From JACRLV01 sp045863555 (GTDB taxonomy: Bacteria > Planctomycetota > Phycisphaerae > UBA1845 > Fen-1342): a stretch of 64,000 bases of DNA. The stretch spans positions 248,001 to 312,000 of the forward strand of contig BTUU01000003.1 in NCBI GenBank assembly GCA_045863555.1, written 5' to 3'. The position numbers and the translations under genes were made by a program. Positions 1 to 9,185 of the stretch are shown piece after piece (the stretch's first letter is position 1; each line of letters starts with the position of its first letter). Below the pieces are notes generated by a model. That model saw nothing but the letters and a program-made list of their open reading frames with translations. It was not told the origin of the DNA and ran no database searches.

Positions 1-1272
1 AAACACTTCAAGGGAATCGATGTCGCGCCGACGGAGACCCAGCTCCGCAGCGATATCGACGAAATCGCCGCTGCCAAGAGCGCTGCGTCGACGGAAGTCT
101 CGACGCTGACCGAGCGGATCACGGCGAACGAGGCAGAGCTGGTTCAGTTGCGCGAGCAGATCGCGGCCGAACGGAGCGCCATGAACGCCGCCGAGGCCGC
201 GGGATTCACGGCCGGCGACGACGCGGCGTTTCGGGCCCACAAGGCTCGCCTGCTCGAGATTTCCGGCCGGCTCGCGGCGCTCCAGGACCGGGAGATGGCG
301 CTTGCATCGGGGGATCTGAAAGGCGCGACCGTCGCGGATGACGATCTGCTGGACGGTGCGATCGAAGGCGGCGAGGAGGTGCTCGGGCTTGACGAGCTGA
401 AGCGCCGCCTGTCTCTCGCAACCGACCAGCTCGCCCGTCTCTCGCGCGCGGAGGAGTCTCTCAACAAGAAGCTCGCGGACGCGACCGCGTTCGGGAAATT
501 CGCGTCGGACGAGGCGGCCCGGTACGAGGCGCGGCAGAAAGAGCTCGAAAAACAGATCAACGGCCTCATCGAGCAGATGGGCGGGCTGAATAAGGACGCG
601 ATCGCCAAGGAGGATGAAGCCCTCGCGTCGGCCCGCGGCGCGGTTTCGGCCTTTTCCTCCGCCAAGGGCGCGGCGCGCGGCTTTGTCGGAGAGGCGCGGA
701 CGGTCCGTGGCGACGCGGACAAGGAAGGCAAGAACGAACGCCTCAAGACGATCGTAAATGACTCCGCGATCGAGCGAATTCCCGAGATCTTCGAAGCCCA
801 GGCCCGCGCGATGCTCGGGATGATCCACGCCGAGCGGGCGCTGGCCGTCGAATCGTACAAAGCAGGGTTGGAGCAGCTCACCAAGGCGATCAAGGGCGCG
901 AGCTACGACCCCAAGGCGCTCCAGGAAGTCATCGACACCGCCCGGAACGAGGCCAATTCGGCCTACGCCGAGGCGATCGGTCTCCAGGAGAAGATTGCCT
1001 CCGCCGACCGCGCGGCCTGGGCGCCGCAGGGCGGCCTCGCGGCGATGGCCTACTCTACGTCCAAGCTCGACCCATCCAAGGCCGGGCAATATCTCGACAT
1101 GGCCGCGAAGGCCCTGAACGCCGCCCTGAAGAACGAACTGTGGCCGCACATCCGGCCGGAGGTTCGCGCCCTGCGGCCGCTGCTTCCCGCCGCGAGCGGA
1201 GGTTCCGGCGGCGGGACGGGTGACGATTCGGGCGGCAGCACCGGCGATGATTCCAGCGGCGGCGGCGGTTGA
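1..1272 (+). CDS. Coiled-coil protein of unknown function (5' end missing)
   Basis: The reading frame is open from base 1 with no start codon in context, so the gene begins upstream of the window; 423 residues are visible before TGA at 1270-1272. The visible part is highly charged and helical, with heptad-like Leu/Ala spacing such as LTERITANEAELVQLREQI, then further Ala/Glu/Lys-rich helices to about residue 330. It ends in a Gly/Ser/Asp-rich low-complexity tail. No catalytic motif, signal peptide or membrane segment is visible in this part. The glgB start lies 45 nt downstream on the same strand. I do not recognise the family; a structural or scaffolding role is possible but is only a guess from composition. 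Confidence 0.75.
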   Translation, partial: KHFKGIDVAPTETQLRSDIDEIAAAKSAASTEVSTLTERITANEAELVQLREQIAAERSAMNAAEAAGFTAGDDAAFRAHKARLLEISGRLAALQDREMALASGDLKGATVADDDLLDGAIEGGEEVLGLDELKRRLSLATDQLARLSRAEESLNKKLADATAFGKFASDEAARYEARQKELEKQINGLIEQMGGLNKDAIAKEDEALASARGAVSAFSSAKGAARGFVGEARTVRGDADKEGKNERLKTIVNDSAIERIPEIFEAQARAMLGMIHAERALAVESYKAGLEQLTKAIKGASYDPKALQEVIDTARNEANSAYAEAIGLQEKIASADRAAWAPQGGLAAMAYSTSKLDPSKAGQYLDMAAKALNAALKNELWPHIRPEVRALRPLLPAASGGSGGGTGDDSGGSTGDDSSGGGG

Positions 1273-1316
1273 ACCGGGTGCCGCCGGCCGTTCCCCGCGC
1301 GGACGACGGCAACAGC

Positions 1317-3539
1317 ATGAGTGCCTCACAATCCAGTGCCAGCGACCGCAAGGCGATTCTCCGCGGCGACCCGCGCGAGGTTTCGCGCATCGCGCATGGT
1401 GATTCGCATCATCCCCACCGCGTTCTGGGCGCCCATCCCGTGCAGATCGACGGCGACAAGGGTGTTGTCGTCCGGGCGTTTCATCCCGATGCGCAGGCCG
1501 CAGCGCTCCTCCTGAGCGACGGAACAACGGTTGAGCTCGAGCCCGCCGGCCGCCTGGGAATCTGGGCGACGTTCCTTCCCGGCCGGACCGCGCCGCTGGC
1601 GTACCGCCTGCGTTTCCGGTTCGCCGGCGGCGAATGCTGGGAGCGCGACGATCCCTACCGGTTCCTGCCGACGGTCGGCGATCTTGACCTGCACCTGTTC
1701 AACGAAGGCAATCATCGGCGGCTCTGGGAGTGCCTGGGCGCCCGTCGCCGGAAGATCGACGGCGTCTGGGGAGTCGCGTTCTCCGTCTGGGCGCCGAACG
1801 CCAAGCGCGTCAGCGTCGTCGGAGATTTCTGCCGCTGGGACGGGCGGCTGTTCCCGATGCGTTCGCTCGGCAGTTCGGGCGTGTGGGAGCTGTTCATCCC
1901 CGAAATGGGCACGGGCTGCTTCTACAAATTCGAGATCAAGACCCAGCGCGACGAGATCCGCATCAAGGCCGATCCGCTCTCCTTCGCGATGGAACATCCG
2001 CCCGGAACAGCCTCGCGCGTCTTCGATTCACGGTATGAGTGGGGCGATCGGGGCTGGATGGAGCGCCGGGCGCGTCTCGATCCGACGCGCGAGCCGATCG
2101 CGATCTACGAAGTCCACGTCGGCTCCTGGATGCGTGGCGAAAACGGCCGGGCGATGAATTACCGCGAGATCGCCCCGAAGCTCGTGGAGCACGTCAAGCG
2201 TTTCGGCTTTACGCACATCGAGCCGCTTCCGCTCGCCGAGCATCCCTTCGGCGGATCGTGGGGGTACCAGGTCTCGGGCTACTACGCACCCACGGCGCGC
2301 TACGGCGATCCGGACGACTTCCGGTACTTCGTCGACTACTGCCATCAGAACGGCGTGGGCGTCATCCTCGACTGGGTTCCGGCGCACTTCCCGAAGGACG
2401 ATTTCGCGCTGCGGCGGTTCGACGGCACCGCGCTGTATGAGCACGACGACCCCCGACTGGGTGAACACCCGGACTGGGGGACGCTGATCTTCAACTACGG
2501 CCGGAACGAGGTGAGGAATTTCCTCGTGGCCAACGCCCTTTACTGGCTCAACGAACTGCACGTCGACGGCCTGCGGGTCGACGCGGTCGCGTCCATGCTG
2601 TACCTCGACTACAGCCGCAAGGACGGACAATGGGTGCCGAACCGATATGGCGGCCGGGAGAACCTCGAGGCCATCGCGTTCCTCCAGCAACTGAATGAGA
2701 CGGTCCGGCTCGAATCCCCCGGGGCGATCATGGTCGCCGAGGAGTCGACCGCCTGGGGCGGCGTGACGCGGCCGGTGGGGGAAGGGGGGCTGGGTTTCAC
2801 GTTCAAGTGGAACATGGGCTGGATGCACGACACCCTGCTGTACTTCTCGAAGGACCCTGTTCACCGGCGCTATCACCATGGTGAATTGACATTCGCGGCG
2901 ATTTACGAGCATACCGAACGCTTCATCATGCCCCTGTCGCACGATGAAGTTGTCCACGGCAAGGGCGCGCTCCTGTCCAAGATGCCAGGGGACCTGTGGC
3001 GGCAATTCGCCAACCTTCGGGCCCTGCTGGCGTACCAGTACACGCGGCCTGGGAAAAAGCTGCTCTTCATGGGGACGGAGCTAGCGCCCTGGTACGAATG
3101 GAATTACGAGTATCCGCTGGACTTCTCCCTGACGACGTTTCCGGAGCGGGCGGCGCTTCAGCGGTTCATGGAGGATCTGGGGAAACTCTACCTGGAATCG
3201 CCGTGCCTGTGGCGCACGGATCCGGACGCCGACACATTCTCGTGGATCGACTGCCACGATTGCGACAACTCCGTGCTGTCGTATTTCCGTCGCGACAGCC
3301 AGCACCGAATGGTGGTCGTCCTGAATCTGACGCCGGTACCGCGGCCGGAGTATCGGATTGGGGTTCCCGTCGCGGGCCGGTACGTTCAGCGGCTCAACAG
3401 CGACAATCTCCGCTACCACGGCAGCGACTACCCGAGCCGCGGGGAGGTTTCGAGTGAGCCAATTCCGTGGCATGGGCAGCCGCATTCCGTCGTTCTGTCG
3501 CTGCCGCCGCTGGCGGCGCTCGTCCTGGGATTGGAATAA
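1317..3539 (+). CDS. glgB: 1,4-alpha-glucan branching enzyme
   Basis: GH13 enzyme that cuts alpha-1,4 glucan chains and re-joins them as alpha-1,6 branches during glycogen synthesis in the cytoplasm. The 740-residue product has the N-terminal CBM48-type modules (HHPHRVLGAHP near residue 36) and a full GH13 barrel. The nucleophile Asp422 sits in DGLRVDAV, the acid/base Glu475 in MVAEEST and the transition-state Asp543 in LSHDEVVHG. The spacings 53 and 68 match the E. coli D405/E458/D526 set. The open frame extends to a TTG at 1269 that overlaps the upstream stop, but the ATG at 1317 matches the normal N-terminus better. No other glycogen gene is next to it. Confidence 0.96.
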   Translation: MSASQSSASDRKAILRGDPREVSRIAHGDSHHPHRVLGAHPVQIDGDKGVVVRAFHPDAQAAALLLSDGTTVELEPAGRLGIWATFLPGRTAPLAYRLRFRFAGGECWERDDPYRFLPTVGDLDLHLFNEGNHRRLWECLGARRRKIDGVWGVAFSVWAPNAKRVSVVGDFCRWDGRLFPMRSLGSSGVWELFIPEMGTGCFYKFEIKTQRDEIRIKADPLSFAMEHPPGTASRVFDSRYEWGDRGWMERRARLDPTREPIAIYEVHVGSWMRGENGRAMNYREIAPKLVEHVKRFGFTHIEPLPLAEHPFGGSWGYQVSGYYAPTARYGDPDDFRYFVDYCHQNGVGVILDWVPAHFPKDDFALRRFDGTALYEHDDPRLGEHPDWGTLIFNYGRNEVRNFLVANALYWLNELHVDGLRVDAVASMLYLDYSRKDGQWVPNRYGGRENLEAIAFLQQLNETVRLESPGAIMVAEESTAWGGVTRPVGEGGLGFTFKWNMGWMHDTLLYFSKDPVHRRYHHGELTFAAIYEHTERFIMPLSHDEVVHGKGALLSKMPGDLWRQFANLRALLAYQYTRPGKKLLFMGTELAPWYEWNYEYPLDFSLTTFPERAALQRFMEDLGKLYLESPCLWRTDPDADTFSWIDCHDCDNSVLSYFRRDSQHRMVVVLNLTPVPRPEYRIGVPVAGRYVQRLNSDNLRYHGSDYPSRGEVSSEPIPWHGQPHSVVLSLPPLAALVLGLE

Positions 3540-3573
3540 TCCCTGAAAATCGCGCGCGGAAGCAAAACATGTA

Positions 3574-3601
3574 TTGCATCCGCCTGATTATCGTGTAGGA
3601 T
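3574..3601 (+). promoter_or_regulatory. Possible sigma70-type promoter
   Basis: TTGCAT, a 16-nt spacer and TAGGAT lie in the gap between glgB and the small lipoprotein gene, leaving a leader of about 180 nt. Each hexamer matches consensus at only four positions, so this is a weak call from pattern alone. Confidence 0.25.
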
Positions 3602-3785
3602 GCTCATAGAAGCACTTCTGTGCCCGCGACTCTCCGGGCGGACTGATCGGCTGCGGCGTTTCCCCCCGGCGCCCACCGACTGCCGCCCATTTTTTATTGG
3701 ATGCCTCCGAATACCGCCGCCCGCAACCGGACACCCGGTTCCCGGTATCATGGAGCGAACTCAGCCTCCAGCAGGGAGATGCGCT

Positions 3786-3971
3786 ATGCCGATTCGGAAA
3801 TTCCGCCTTCTGACGCGAATGGGGCTCGCCACGCTGGCCGGCGCCGCGATCCTTGGCGGCTGCGACCCGACGCTCCGCGGCACGACTGAGAACGGCCTGA
3901 TCAACCTATCGACGAGCTTCTTCGCGTCGTTCCTTCAGGCGGTGATTCAGGTCTTCCAGGAAACCGCGTAA
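3786..3971 (+). CDS. Small lipoprotein of unknown function
   Basis: A 61-residue product with a basic N-terminus (MPIRKFRLLTR), a short hydrophobic stretch and a lipobox-like LGGC, so it is probably cleaved by signal peptidase II at Cys26 and lipid-anchored. The mature part is only about 36 residues and ends in a Phe/Val-rich amphipathic helix (ASFLQAVIQVFQETA). The ATG is chosen because AGGGAG lies about 6 nt upstream. The open frame runs further 5' to 3600, but that extension is Pro/Arg-rich and lacks a signal. It converges on the DUF2723 gene. Tiny lipoproteins of this shape are common in planctomycetes, with no known function. The lspA gene at 47.7 kb could process it. Confidence 0.7.
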   Translation: MPIRKFRLLTRMGLATLAGAAILGGCDPTLRGTTENGLINLSTSFFASFLQAVIQVFQETA

Positions 3972-4010
3972 ACCAGCGCATCGGCAGGCGCGGCACATCG
4001 CACGCAGCGC

Positions 4011-5600
4011 TCAACGGTGGTATTCGATGATCCCCGCAGCGCCGAGACCGGCCGGAGTGAGCTGGTACATGCGCTGACGATCGACCGGGGCCAGCATCGG
4101 TTCGTCTGCCATGAGGTATAACGGCCCGCGCCGCGCGGTCAGCGCCGTCATGAGGCGCTCCCGCTGGTCGCCGTCGTAAAAGCCCGGGAAGAAGATCACG
4201 CGGATGTCCGGCCGATTCGCGCGCACGTGGAAGATGTAGCGAAATAGCGTTGCCCGCGGATAATTCGTGGCGATCGTGGCGTTTTCAGGAAACGCCAGCG
4301 CCGCGAGCGACTCGACCGCCCGAATCCGCTGCCGATTCTCGTCAGTCGCCTCGTTCACCGCGTTCCAGTTGATCGCGAGCAGGGCAGCCGGCAGCACGAG
4401 GAATGCGCAGCGGGCACCCACGCGAAGGCGGGTCTCGCGTGATCTTCGCCGCGGCGAGATTGCGATGCCGGCGAGCATCGCCAGGCCCGCCAGGCTGGGG
4501 AGCGTGAACTCCAGATTGTCCGGCGGATGGTGCCAGAGATAAAAGATCAGGTTTCCCATGACGAGAAGGACGAGCGGTATCGAATAGCGCCGCATGCGAC
4601 GTGATAGCAGCGGCGCTATCACTGCCAGGAGCGCACCGATCGGGGTGAGGTTTACGCCGCGCCCCTGTTCCGCCTGCTTTCGCCGTGCACCCGGATCATC
4701 GCCGGGAAATCGGTCGCCCGACGCCCCCAGTCCGCTGATCAGCCAGAGGTATTTCCCGGCGTCCCACTGCAACTGTTCCAGGCTGGCAGCGTTCATGGTC
4801 GCGACGCCCGTCCAGCGCAGCCCGAGGCAGTACCGCACGGCCGCCGCGAGTTTCGCACCGCCGGTCAGCTCATGAAACAGCGGCCCGCCGTCCACCGCCG
4901 CGTCCCGGTCGGCGTTGTCGCGGACGCTCAGATTCGCTGGCGTCGCCTGTACCCAGTAATAGCCCAGTGAAATTGCGAACGGCAGCACGGCGAGCATCGC
5001 CGAAGCCGCAATGTGCACCGGCCGGAGCGTGACGCGCCGCCGATTGACTGCCCAGAGCGCCACAAATGCCGGTAGGGCGAAGATCTCCGACGGCCGGTTG
5101 CCGACGCAGATGCCATAGAGCACTGCCGCCGCCAGCAGCCACCCGGCCCGATTCGTCTGTACCCACCGCAACGCCGAGTAGAGCGCGCCGAGCAGCGCGG
5201 CCACGTAGAACGTATAAACCTCGGCGAGCAGCGCGTGTCCCCACGCGGTGCTGCTGAAGGCCAGCAGGCCGGCTGAGAGGAGCGCCGCCGGCGCCGAGCG
5301 GGTCATGCGGGCGACGATCGCAAACACGAGCAGCACGGAAACGACACCGAAGAACAGGGTCATAAAGTTGATCCGCCAGGCAACGTCGTCGCCGAGGGGC
5401 AGTCGCGCGAAGAGGTTTCCGGTCAGGACCAGAAGCGGGTATCCCGGCGGGTGGCACACGCCGAGTACCGCGCTGCAATGCTGGAGTTCGGCCGCGTCGC
5501 CGTCGCCCGCGCCGGGGTGCATCGTGCGGACGTAGACAAACCCGGTCAGGAGGGCGGCCGCGGCGGCAAGCAGACGGAATCGACGGCGTTCGGCGTTCAT
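4011..5600 (-). CDS. DUF2723 multi-pass membrane protein (glycosyltransferase-like)
   Basis: About 529 residues with roughly ten hydrophobic helices. The first loop carries the family signature: GAGDGDAAELQHCSAVLGV followed by HPPGYPLLVL, which is the Asp/Glu-bearing loop and HPPGYP motif of DUF2723 proteins (related to TMEM260 O-mannosyltransferases). Members are GT-C-like and are presumed to move sugars from polyprenyl carriers to extracytoplasmic acceptors; the substrate here is unknown. The soluble C-terminus (from about residue 430) may be the periplasmic domain. I start at the ATG at 5598-5600; a GTG at 5642 would add 14 residues. No Shine-Dalgarno sequence separates the two. Confidence 0.85.
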   Translation of the reverse strand: MNAERRRFRLLAAAAALLTGFVYVRTMHPGAGDGDAAELQHCSAVLGVCHPPGYPLLVLTGNLFARLPLGDDVAWRINFMTLFFGVVSVLLVFAIVARMTRSAPAALLSAGLLAFSSTAWGHALLAEVYTFYVAALLGALYSALRWVQTNRAGWLLAAAVLYGICVGNRPSEIFALPAFVALWAVNRRRVTLRPVHIAASAMLAVLPFAISLGYYWVQATPANLSVRDNADRDAAVDGGPLFHELTGGAKLAAAVRYCLGLRWTGVATMNAASLEQLQWDAGKYLWLISGLGASGDRFPGDDPGARRKQAEQGRGVNLTPIGALLAVIAPLLSRRMRRYSIPLVLLVMGNLIFYLWHHPPDNLEFTLPSLAGLAMLAGIAISPRRRSRETRLRVGARCAFLVLPAALLAINWNAVNEATDENRQRIRAVESLAALAFPENATIATNYPRATLFRYIFHVRANRPDIRVIFFPGFYDGDQRERLMTALTARRGPLYLMADEPMLAPVDRQRMYQLTPAGLGAAGIIEYHR

Positions 5601-5937
5601 GGCCGAGGAAGCATCGGCGATCGGCGGGCCGCTGGCAAACACCGGATTCAGGGTCTGATATTCGCAGGGGCGGCCGAAATCTGCTTCCGTGGACGGTCGG
5701 GCAGGTCTATGATCATTGGGTCGGGTTGAGGGAGAACACGGTCCGGGTGGCTCAGTCCCATTCGGGGGTCGTGGATCGCCCGATTCGAGTTGCTGACCAG
5801 AAAAAACGAGAGAGTCGGAGGGCGGTCGGCCGCGACATCATATTTTTCCAGACGCTTGGTCCGCGGCCGCCGGGATTATTGAGGCTTCATCTATCGAGGC
5901 ATGGGGTGGGCACTCCACCCGACGAGGGGGCATGCGG
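5601..5937. other. Gap without recognised gene
   Basis: Divergent gap of 337 nt between the DUF2723 gene and the subtilase gene. It must hold the promoters of both genes. I see a short A/T-rich patch (5790-5850) but no convincing -35/-10 pair, RNA gene or repeat. Confidence 0.5.
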
Positions 5938-8076
5938 ATGCGACGTTTCCTGCTGATTTCGGCCGCGCTGGGCATCGCGGGCGCGGCGCTGGCCAGTGAT
6001 CGAGCCGTGCGCGGCCTGGAACTCAAGGTCGGACTGATTGACACGTCCGGTTTGCCGAACCTGCTCCCGGGAGCGACGGCTTTCTCCGAGGATACGTGTT
6101 ACGTCGTGGAACTGGACGGCCCAATGACGCGGGCCCGGCGTGCGGATCTCGCCGCCGCTGGAGTTCAGTTGCTGGAGTACCTGCCTCGTTACGCCTTCAC
6201 CGCCCGCCTCGGAGCGGTCGACCCGGCCGCGCTGCGGGCGCTGCCGTTCGTCGTCTGGGTGGGGGAATTCGAGCCGGGGTGGAAGGTTGACCCGCTGCTG
6301 GGCCTCCGCGAATTCCAGACCGACGAGCGAATCGCCCTCAACGACGCCGGCCTGAGCCGTGTCGCGATCAGCCTCTTCCCGGGCAGCACGTCCGCGGAGC
6401 TTCTTGACGAACTGGACCGGGCCGGTGCGATCGTTGTCGCCGGCGATCCCGGCGGCTCGCAGTGGGTCGTTGATGCGATCACCACCTACGCGCACGCGCT
6501 CTCGCTTGCGGATCTTCCCACCGTGCAGTTCATCGAAGATGCGCCGGAACTGACGCTGCGCAACGATTCGAACCGGTGGATCGTCCAGAGCAACGTGAGT
6601 TCGCAGACCCCCGTGTGGAATCGCGGAATTCACGGAGAGGGACAGGTCGCCGGCCTCATCGATACGCCGCTCGGCGAGTCGCACTGCATGTTCGACGATT
6701 CCGTTCCGCCCGGGCCGACGCACCGGAAGATCGTGGCCTATAGCGGCACGATGAGCGCCTCCTCGCACGGGACGCACGTCGCGGGCACGCTCGCGGGCGA
6801 TTCTTCGCCCTACGGCGCCTACAACCTGAACGACGGGATGGCGTTTGCCGCCAGAATCGCGTTCATGACCAGCAGCTCGATCAACTCCAGCAACCTCTAC
6901 AATTCGCTCATTACACTCAAGAACAGCGGGGCCCGCGTCTACAGCAACAGCTGGGGCGACGACGGCACGACGGCGTACACGAGCTGGTGCCGCGCGATCG
7001 ACGAATTCAGCCACGACTTCGAAGACAACATGGTCGCATTCGCGATCACCAACACGTCCTCGCTCCGCACCCCCGAAAACGCGAACAACGTGCTTGCAGT
7101 GGGCGCGTCCAACGACTCGCCGACGCAGGGTTCCGTATGCTCCGGCGGTGCGGGCCCGACCTCCGACGGTCGGCGCAAGCCCGAGGTCTACGCCCCGGGA
7201 TGCTCGACGACCTCAGCCTTCGCCGGTACGAGCTGTTCCGTCACGAACCAGACCGGGACGTCGATGGCCTGTCCGGCCGTCGCCGGCGCCGCTGTCCTCG
7301 TTCGCCAGTATTTCACCGACGGGTTCTATCCGACCGGAGCGGCCGTTCCCGCGGACAGCCTGACTCCCAGCGGCGCACTCGTGCGCGCTGTGGTCATGAA
7401 CAGCTCAGTCGACATGACGGGCGTCACCGGCTACCCCAGTAATCGCGAAGGCTGGGGTCGCGTTCTGCTCGATAACGCGCTTTACTTCGACGGCGACACG
7501 CGTGGTCTTTACGTCGAAGACGTCCGCAACGCCGACGGCCTCGCGACCGGCGAAACCGCCGTCTACACGTTCAACGTGGTCAGTTCGGACATTCCGCTCC
7601 GCGTCACGATGTCGTTCACGCAGCCGCCCGCGAACGTGAACGCCTCCAACGCGGCGATCAACAACATCGATCTCGAAGTTCTGAGCCCCGCGGGCAGCAC
7701 GTATCGGGGCAACGTCTTCAGCGGCGGCGACTCGACGCCGGGCGGCGCACCGGACGAGCGCAACAACACCGAGATGTTCATCTCTTCCGTGCCGGCGCTC
7801 GGCGAGTACACGGTGACGATCCGTGGAACCGCCGTCAACCAGAATCTCCAGGGGTATGCGCTGGTCGTCACGGGGGCGATCGACACCGGCTGCCCGCCGG
7901 TGACCGGCGATATCGACGGGAACTGTCACGTCGATCTGGCCGACCTCTCGATCCTGCTGTCATCGTTCGGCGCGTGCAACGGCGACGCGGCCTACAACGC
8001 GACCGCCGACCTGAACGCCAGCGGCTGCGTCGATCTCAGCGACCTGGCGGTCCTGCTCGGCGCCTACGGGCAATAG
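5938..8076 (+). CDS. Secreted S8 (subtilisin-like) serine protease with dockerin-like tail
   Basis: About 712 residues. A signal peptide (MRRFLLISAALGIAGAALA) is followed by a propeptide-like region, the peptidase S8 domain, a beta-rich P-domain-like region and a C-terminal dockerin-like pair. The catalytic triad is Asp242 (GLIDTP), His277 (SSHGTHVAG) and Ser442 (GTSMACP). The tail has two EF-hand-like loops (DIDGNCHVDLADL, DLNASGCVDLSDL), the planctomycete type of dockerin-like repeat, probably calcium-binding and for surface or complex attachment. Two in-frame ATGs lie at 5932 and 5938; GAGGGGG ends only 1 nt before the first but 7 nt before the second, so I use 5938. A strong hairpin terminator follows. 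Confidence 0.92.
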   Translation: MRRFLLISAALGIAGAALASDRAVRGLELKVGLIDTSGLPNLLPGATAFSEDTCYVVELDGPMTRARRADLAAAGVQLLEYLPRYAFTARLGAVDPAALRALPFVVWVGEFEPGWKVDPLLGLREFQTDERIALNDAGLSRVAISLFPGSTSAELLDELDRAGAIVVAGDPGGSQWVVDAITTYAHALSLADLPTVQFIEDAPELTLRNDSNRWIVQSNVSSQTPVWNRGIHGEGQVAGLIDTPLGESHCMFDDSVPPGPTHRKIVAYSGTMSASSHGTHVAGTLAGDSSPYGAYNLNDGMAFAARIAFMTSSSINSSNLYNSLITLKNSGARVYSNSWGDDGTTAYTSWCRAIDEFSHDFEDNMVAFAITNTSSLRTPENANNVLAVGASNDSPTQGSVCSGGAGPTSDGRRKPEVYAPGCSTTSAFAGTSCSVTNQTGTSMACPAVAGAAVLVRQYFTDGFYPTGAAVPADSLTPSGALVRAVVMNSSVDMTGVTGYPSNREGWGRVLLDNALYFDGDTRGLYVEDVRNADGLATGETAVYTFNVVSSDIPLRVTMSFTQPPANVNASNAAINNIDLEVLSPAGSTYRGNVFSGGDSTPGGAPDERNNTEMFISSVPALGEYTVTIRGTAVNQNLQGYALVVTGAIDTGCPPVTGDIDGNCHVDLADLSILLSSFGACNGDAAYNATADLNASGCVDLSDLAVLLGAYGQ

Positions 8077-8105
8077 GCGCTTCGTCCGTTCAATCGCACT
8101 CAGCG

Positions 8106-8143
8106 AACCGCCGGCCAGCCACGGTCGGCGGTTTCGTTTGGCA
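8106..8143 (+). terminator. Rho-independent terminator after the subtilase gene
   Basis: An 11-bp stem (AACCGCCGGCC with GGTCGGCGGTT, one G-T pair), loop AGCCAC, then TCGTTTGG. It lies 29 nt after the protease stop and before the next promoter region. Confidence 0.7.
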
Positions 8144-8220
8144 CTTCGCGACGCCGTCCGCCCGCCTCCGCTTGACCCGCCGCGCCGACAGGCTCTAATG
8201 CGGGCAGTTCGGAGGACATC

Positions 8221-9126
8221 ATGGACCGTCGCACCTTTCTGGGGTCGTCGCTGACGGTCGGCGCCGCCGCATCGCTCGGTTGGACCGCCGGGCCCCGCCG
8301 TGCAGCAGCGCCGTTCAAGCTCAACTATGCCCCGCATTTCGGCATGTTCGAGCAGAGCGCCGGCAAAGACCCGATCGATCAGCTCAAGTTCATGGCCGAT
8401 CATGGCTTCACGGCACTCGAGGACAACGGCATGGCCGGCCGCCCCGTGGAGGAACAGGAGCGGATCGCCGCGGAGATGACACGCCTGAAGATGCGGATGG
8501 GCGTGTTCGTGGTGAACATGGCCACCGCCTGGGGGCCGACGCTCTCGACCGGAAAGGCGGAGGAGCGGGACAAGTTCGTCGCCGAATGCCGGGCCGCGGT
8601 CGACGTCGCGAAACGCGTGAACGCAACGTGGATGACCGTCGTCCCGGGCACGCTCGACGGCCGACTTGACATGGAGTACCAGACGGCGAATGTCGTGGAC
8701 GCCCTCCGGCGCGGAGCGGAGATTCTGGCGCCGCACGGCCTCGTCATGGTTCTCGAGCCGCTCAACCACCGGCGCGATCACCCGGGCCTGTTCCTGACTC
8801 GGATCGCCCAGGCGTTCCTGATCTGCCGGGCCGTCGGCAGCCCGGCATGCAAGATACTTTTCGACATGTATCACCAGCAGATCACCGAAGGCAACCTGAT
8901 CCCGAACATCGACCTCGCGTGGAGCGAGATCGGCTATTTCCAGGTCGGCGACAATCCGCGCCGCTGCGAACCGACGACAGGTGAAATCAACTACCGCAAC
9001 GTGTTCCGCCACATCCACTCGAAGGGGTTCACGGGCATCGTCGGCATGGAGCACGGCAATTCCAGGCCGGGCAGGGACGGAGAACAGGCGGTCATCGACG
9101 CCTACGTGGCCTGTGACGACTTTTAG
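8221..9126 (+). CDS. Tat-exported hydroxypyruvate isomerase-like TIM-barrel protein
   Basis: A 301-residue sugar phosphate isomerase/epimerase-type TIM barrel, closest by eye to the hydroxypyruvate isomerase group. It starts with a Tat-type signal (MDRRTFLGSSLTVGAAASLG), so it is likely exported folded. Metal/substrate residues expected of the fold are visible in MVLEPLNHR, ILFDMYHQQ, YFQVGDNP and IVGMEHGN. GGAGGA lies 6 nt before the ATG. The next gene, a Tat-exported Gfo/Idh/MocA oxidoreductase, starts 60 nt downstream; such pairs are frequent in planctomycetes and are thought to rework sugars or cyclitols outside the cytoplasm. The true substrate cannot be read from sequence. Confidence 0.88.
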   Translation: MDRRTFLGSSLTVGAAASLGWTAGPRRAAAPFKLNYAPHFGMFEQSAGKDPIDQLKFMADHGFTALEDNGMAGRPVEEQERIAAEMTRLKMRMGVFVVNMATAWGPTLSTGKAEERDKFVAECRAAVDVAKRVNATWMTVVPGTLDGRLDMEYQTANVVDALRRGAEILAPHGLVMVLEPLNHRRDHPGLFLTRIAQAFLICRAVGSPACKILFDMYHQQITEGNLIPNIDLAWSEIGYFQVGDNPRRCEPTTGEINYRNVFRHIHSKGFTGIVGMEHGNSRPGRDGEQAVIDAYVACDDF

Positions 9127-9185
9127 GCATGGATCGCAATTTCAGCCGCCGGACATTCACCGGCGCACTTGAGGGAGAGCCACTG

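Noticed and set aside
1269..1316. TTG start for glgB overlapping the upstream stop
   Set aside because: The added 16 residues are Pro/Arg-rich and not part of the GlgB N-terminal domain; the ATG at 1317 fits better.
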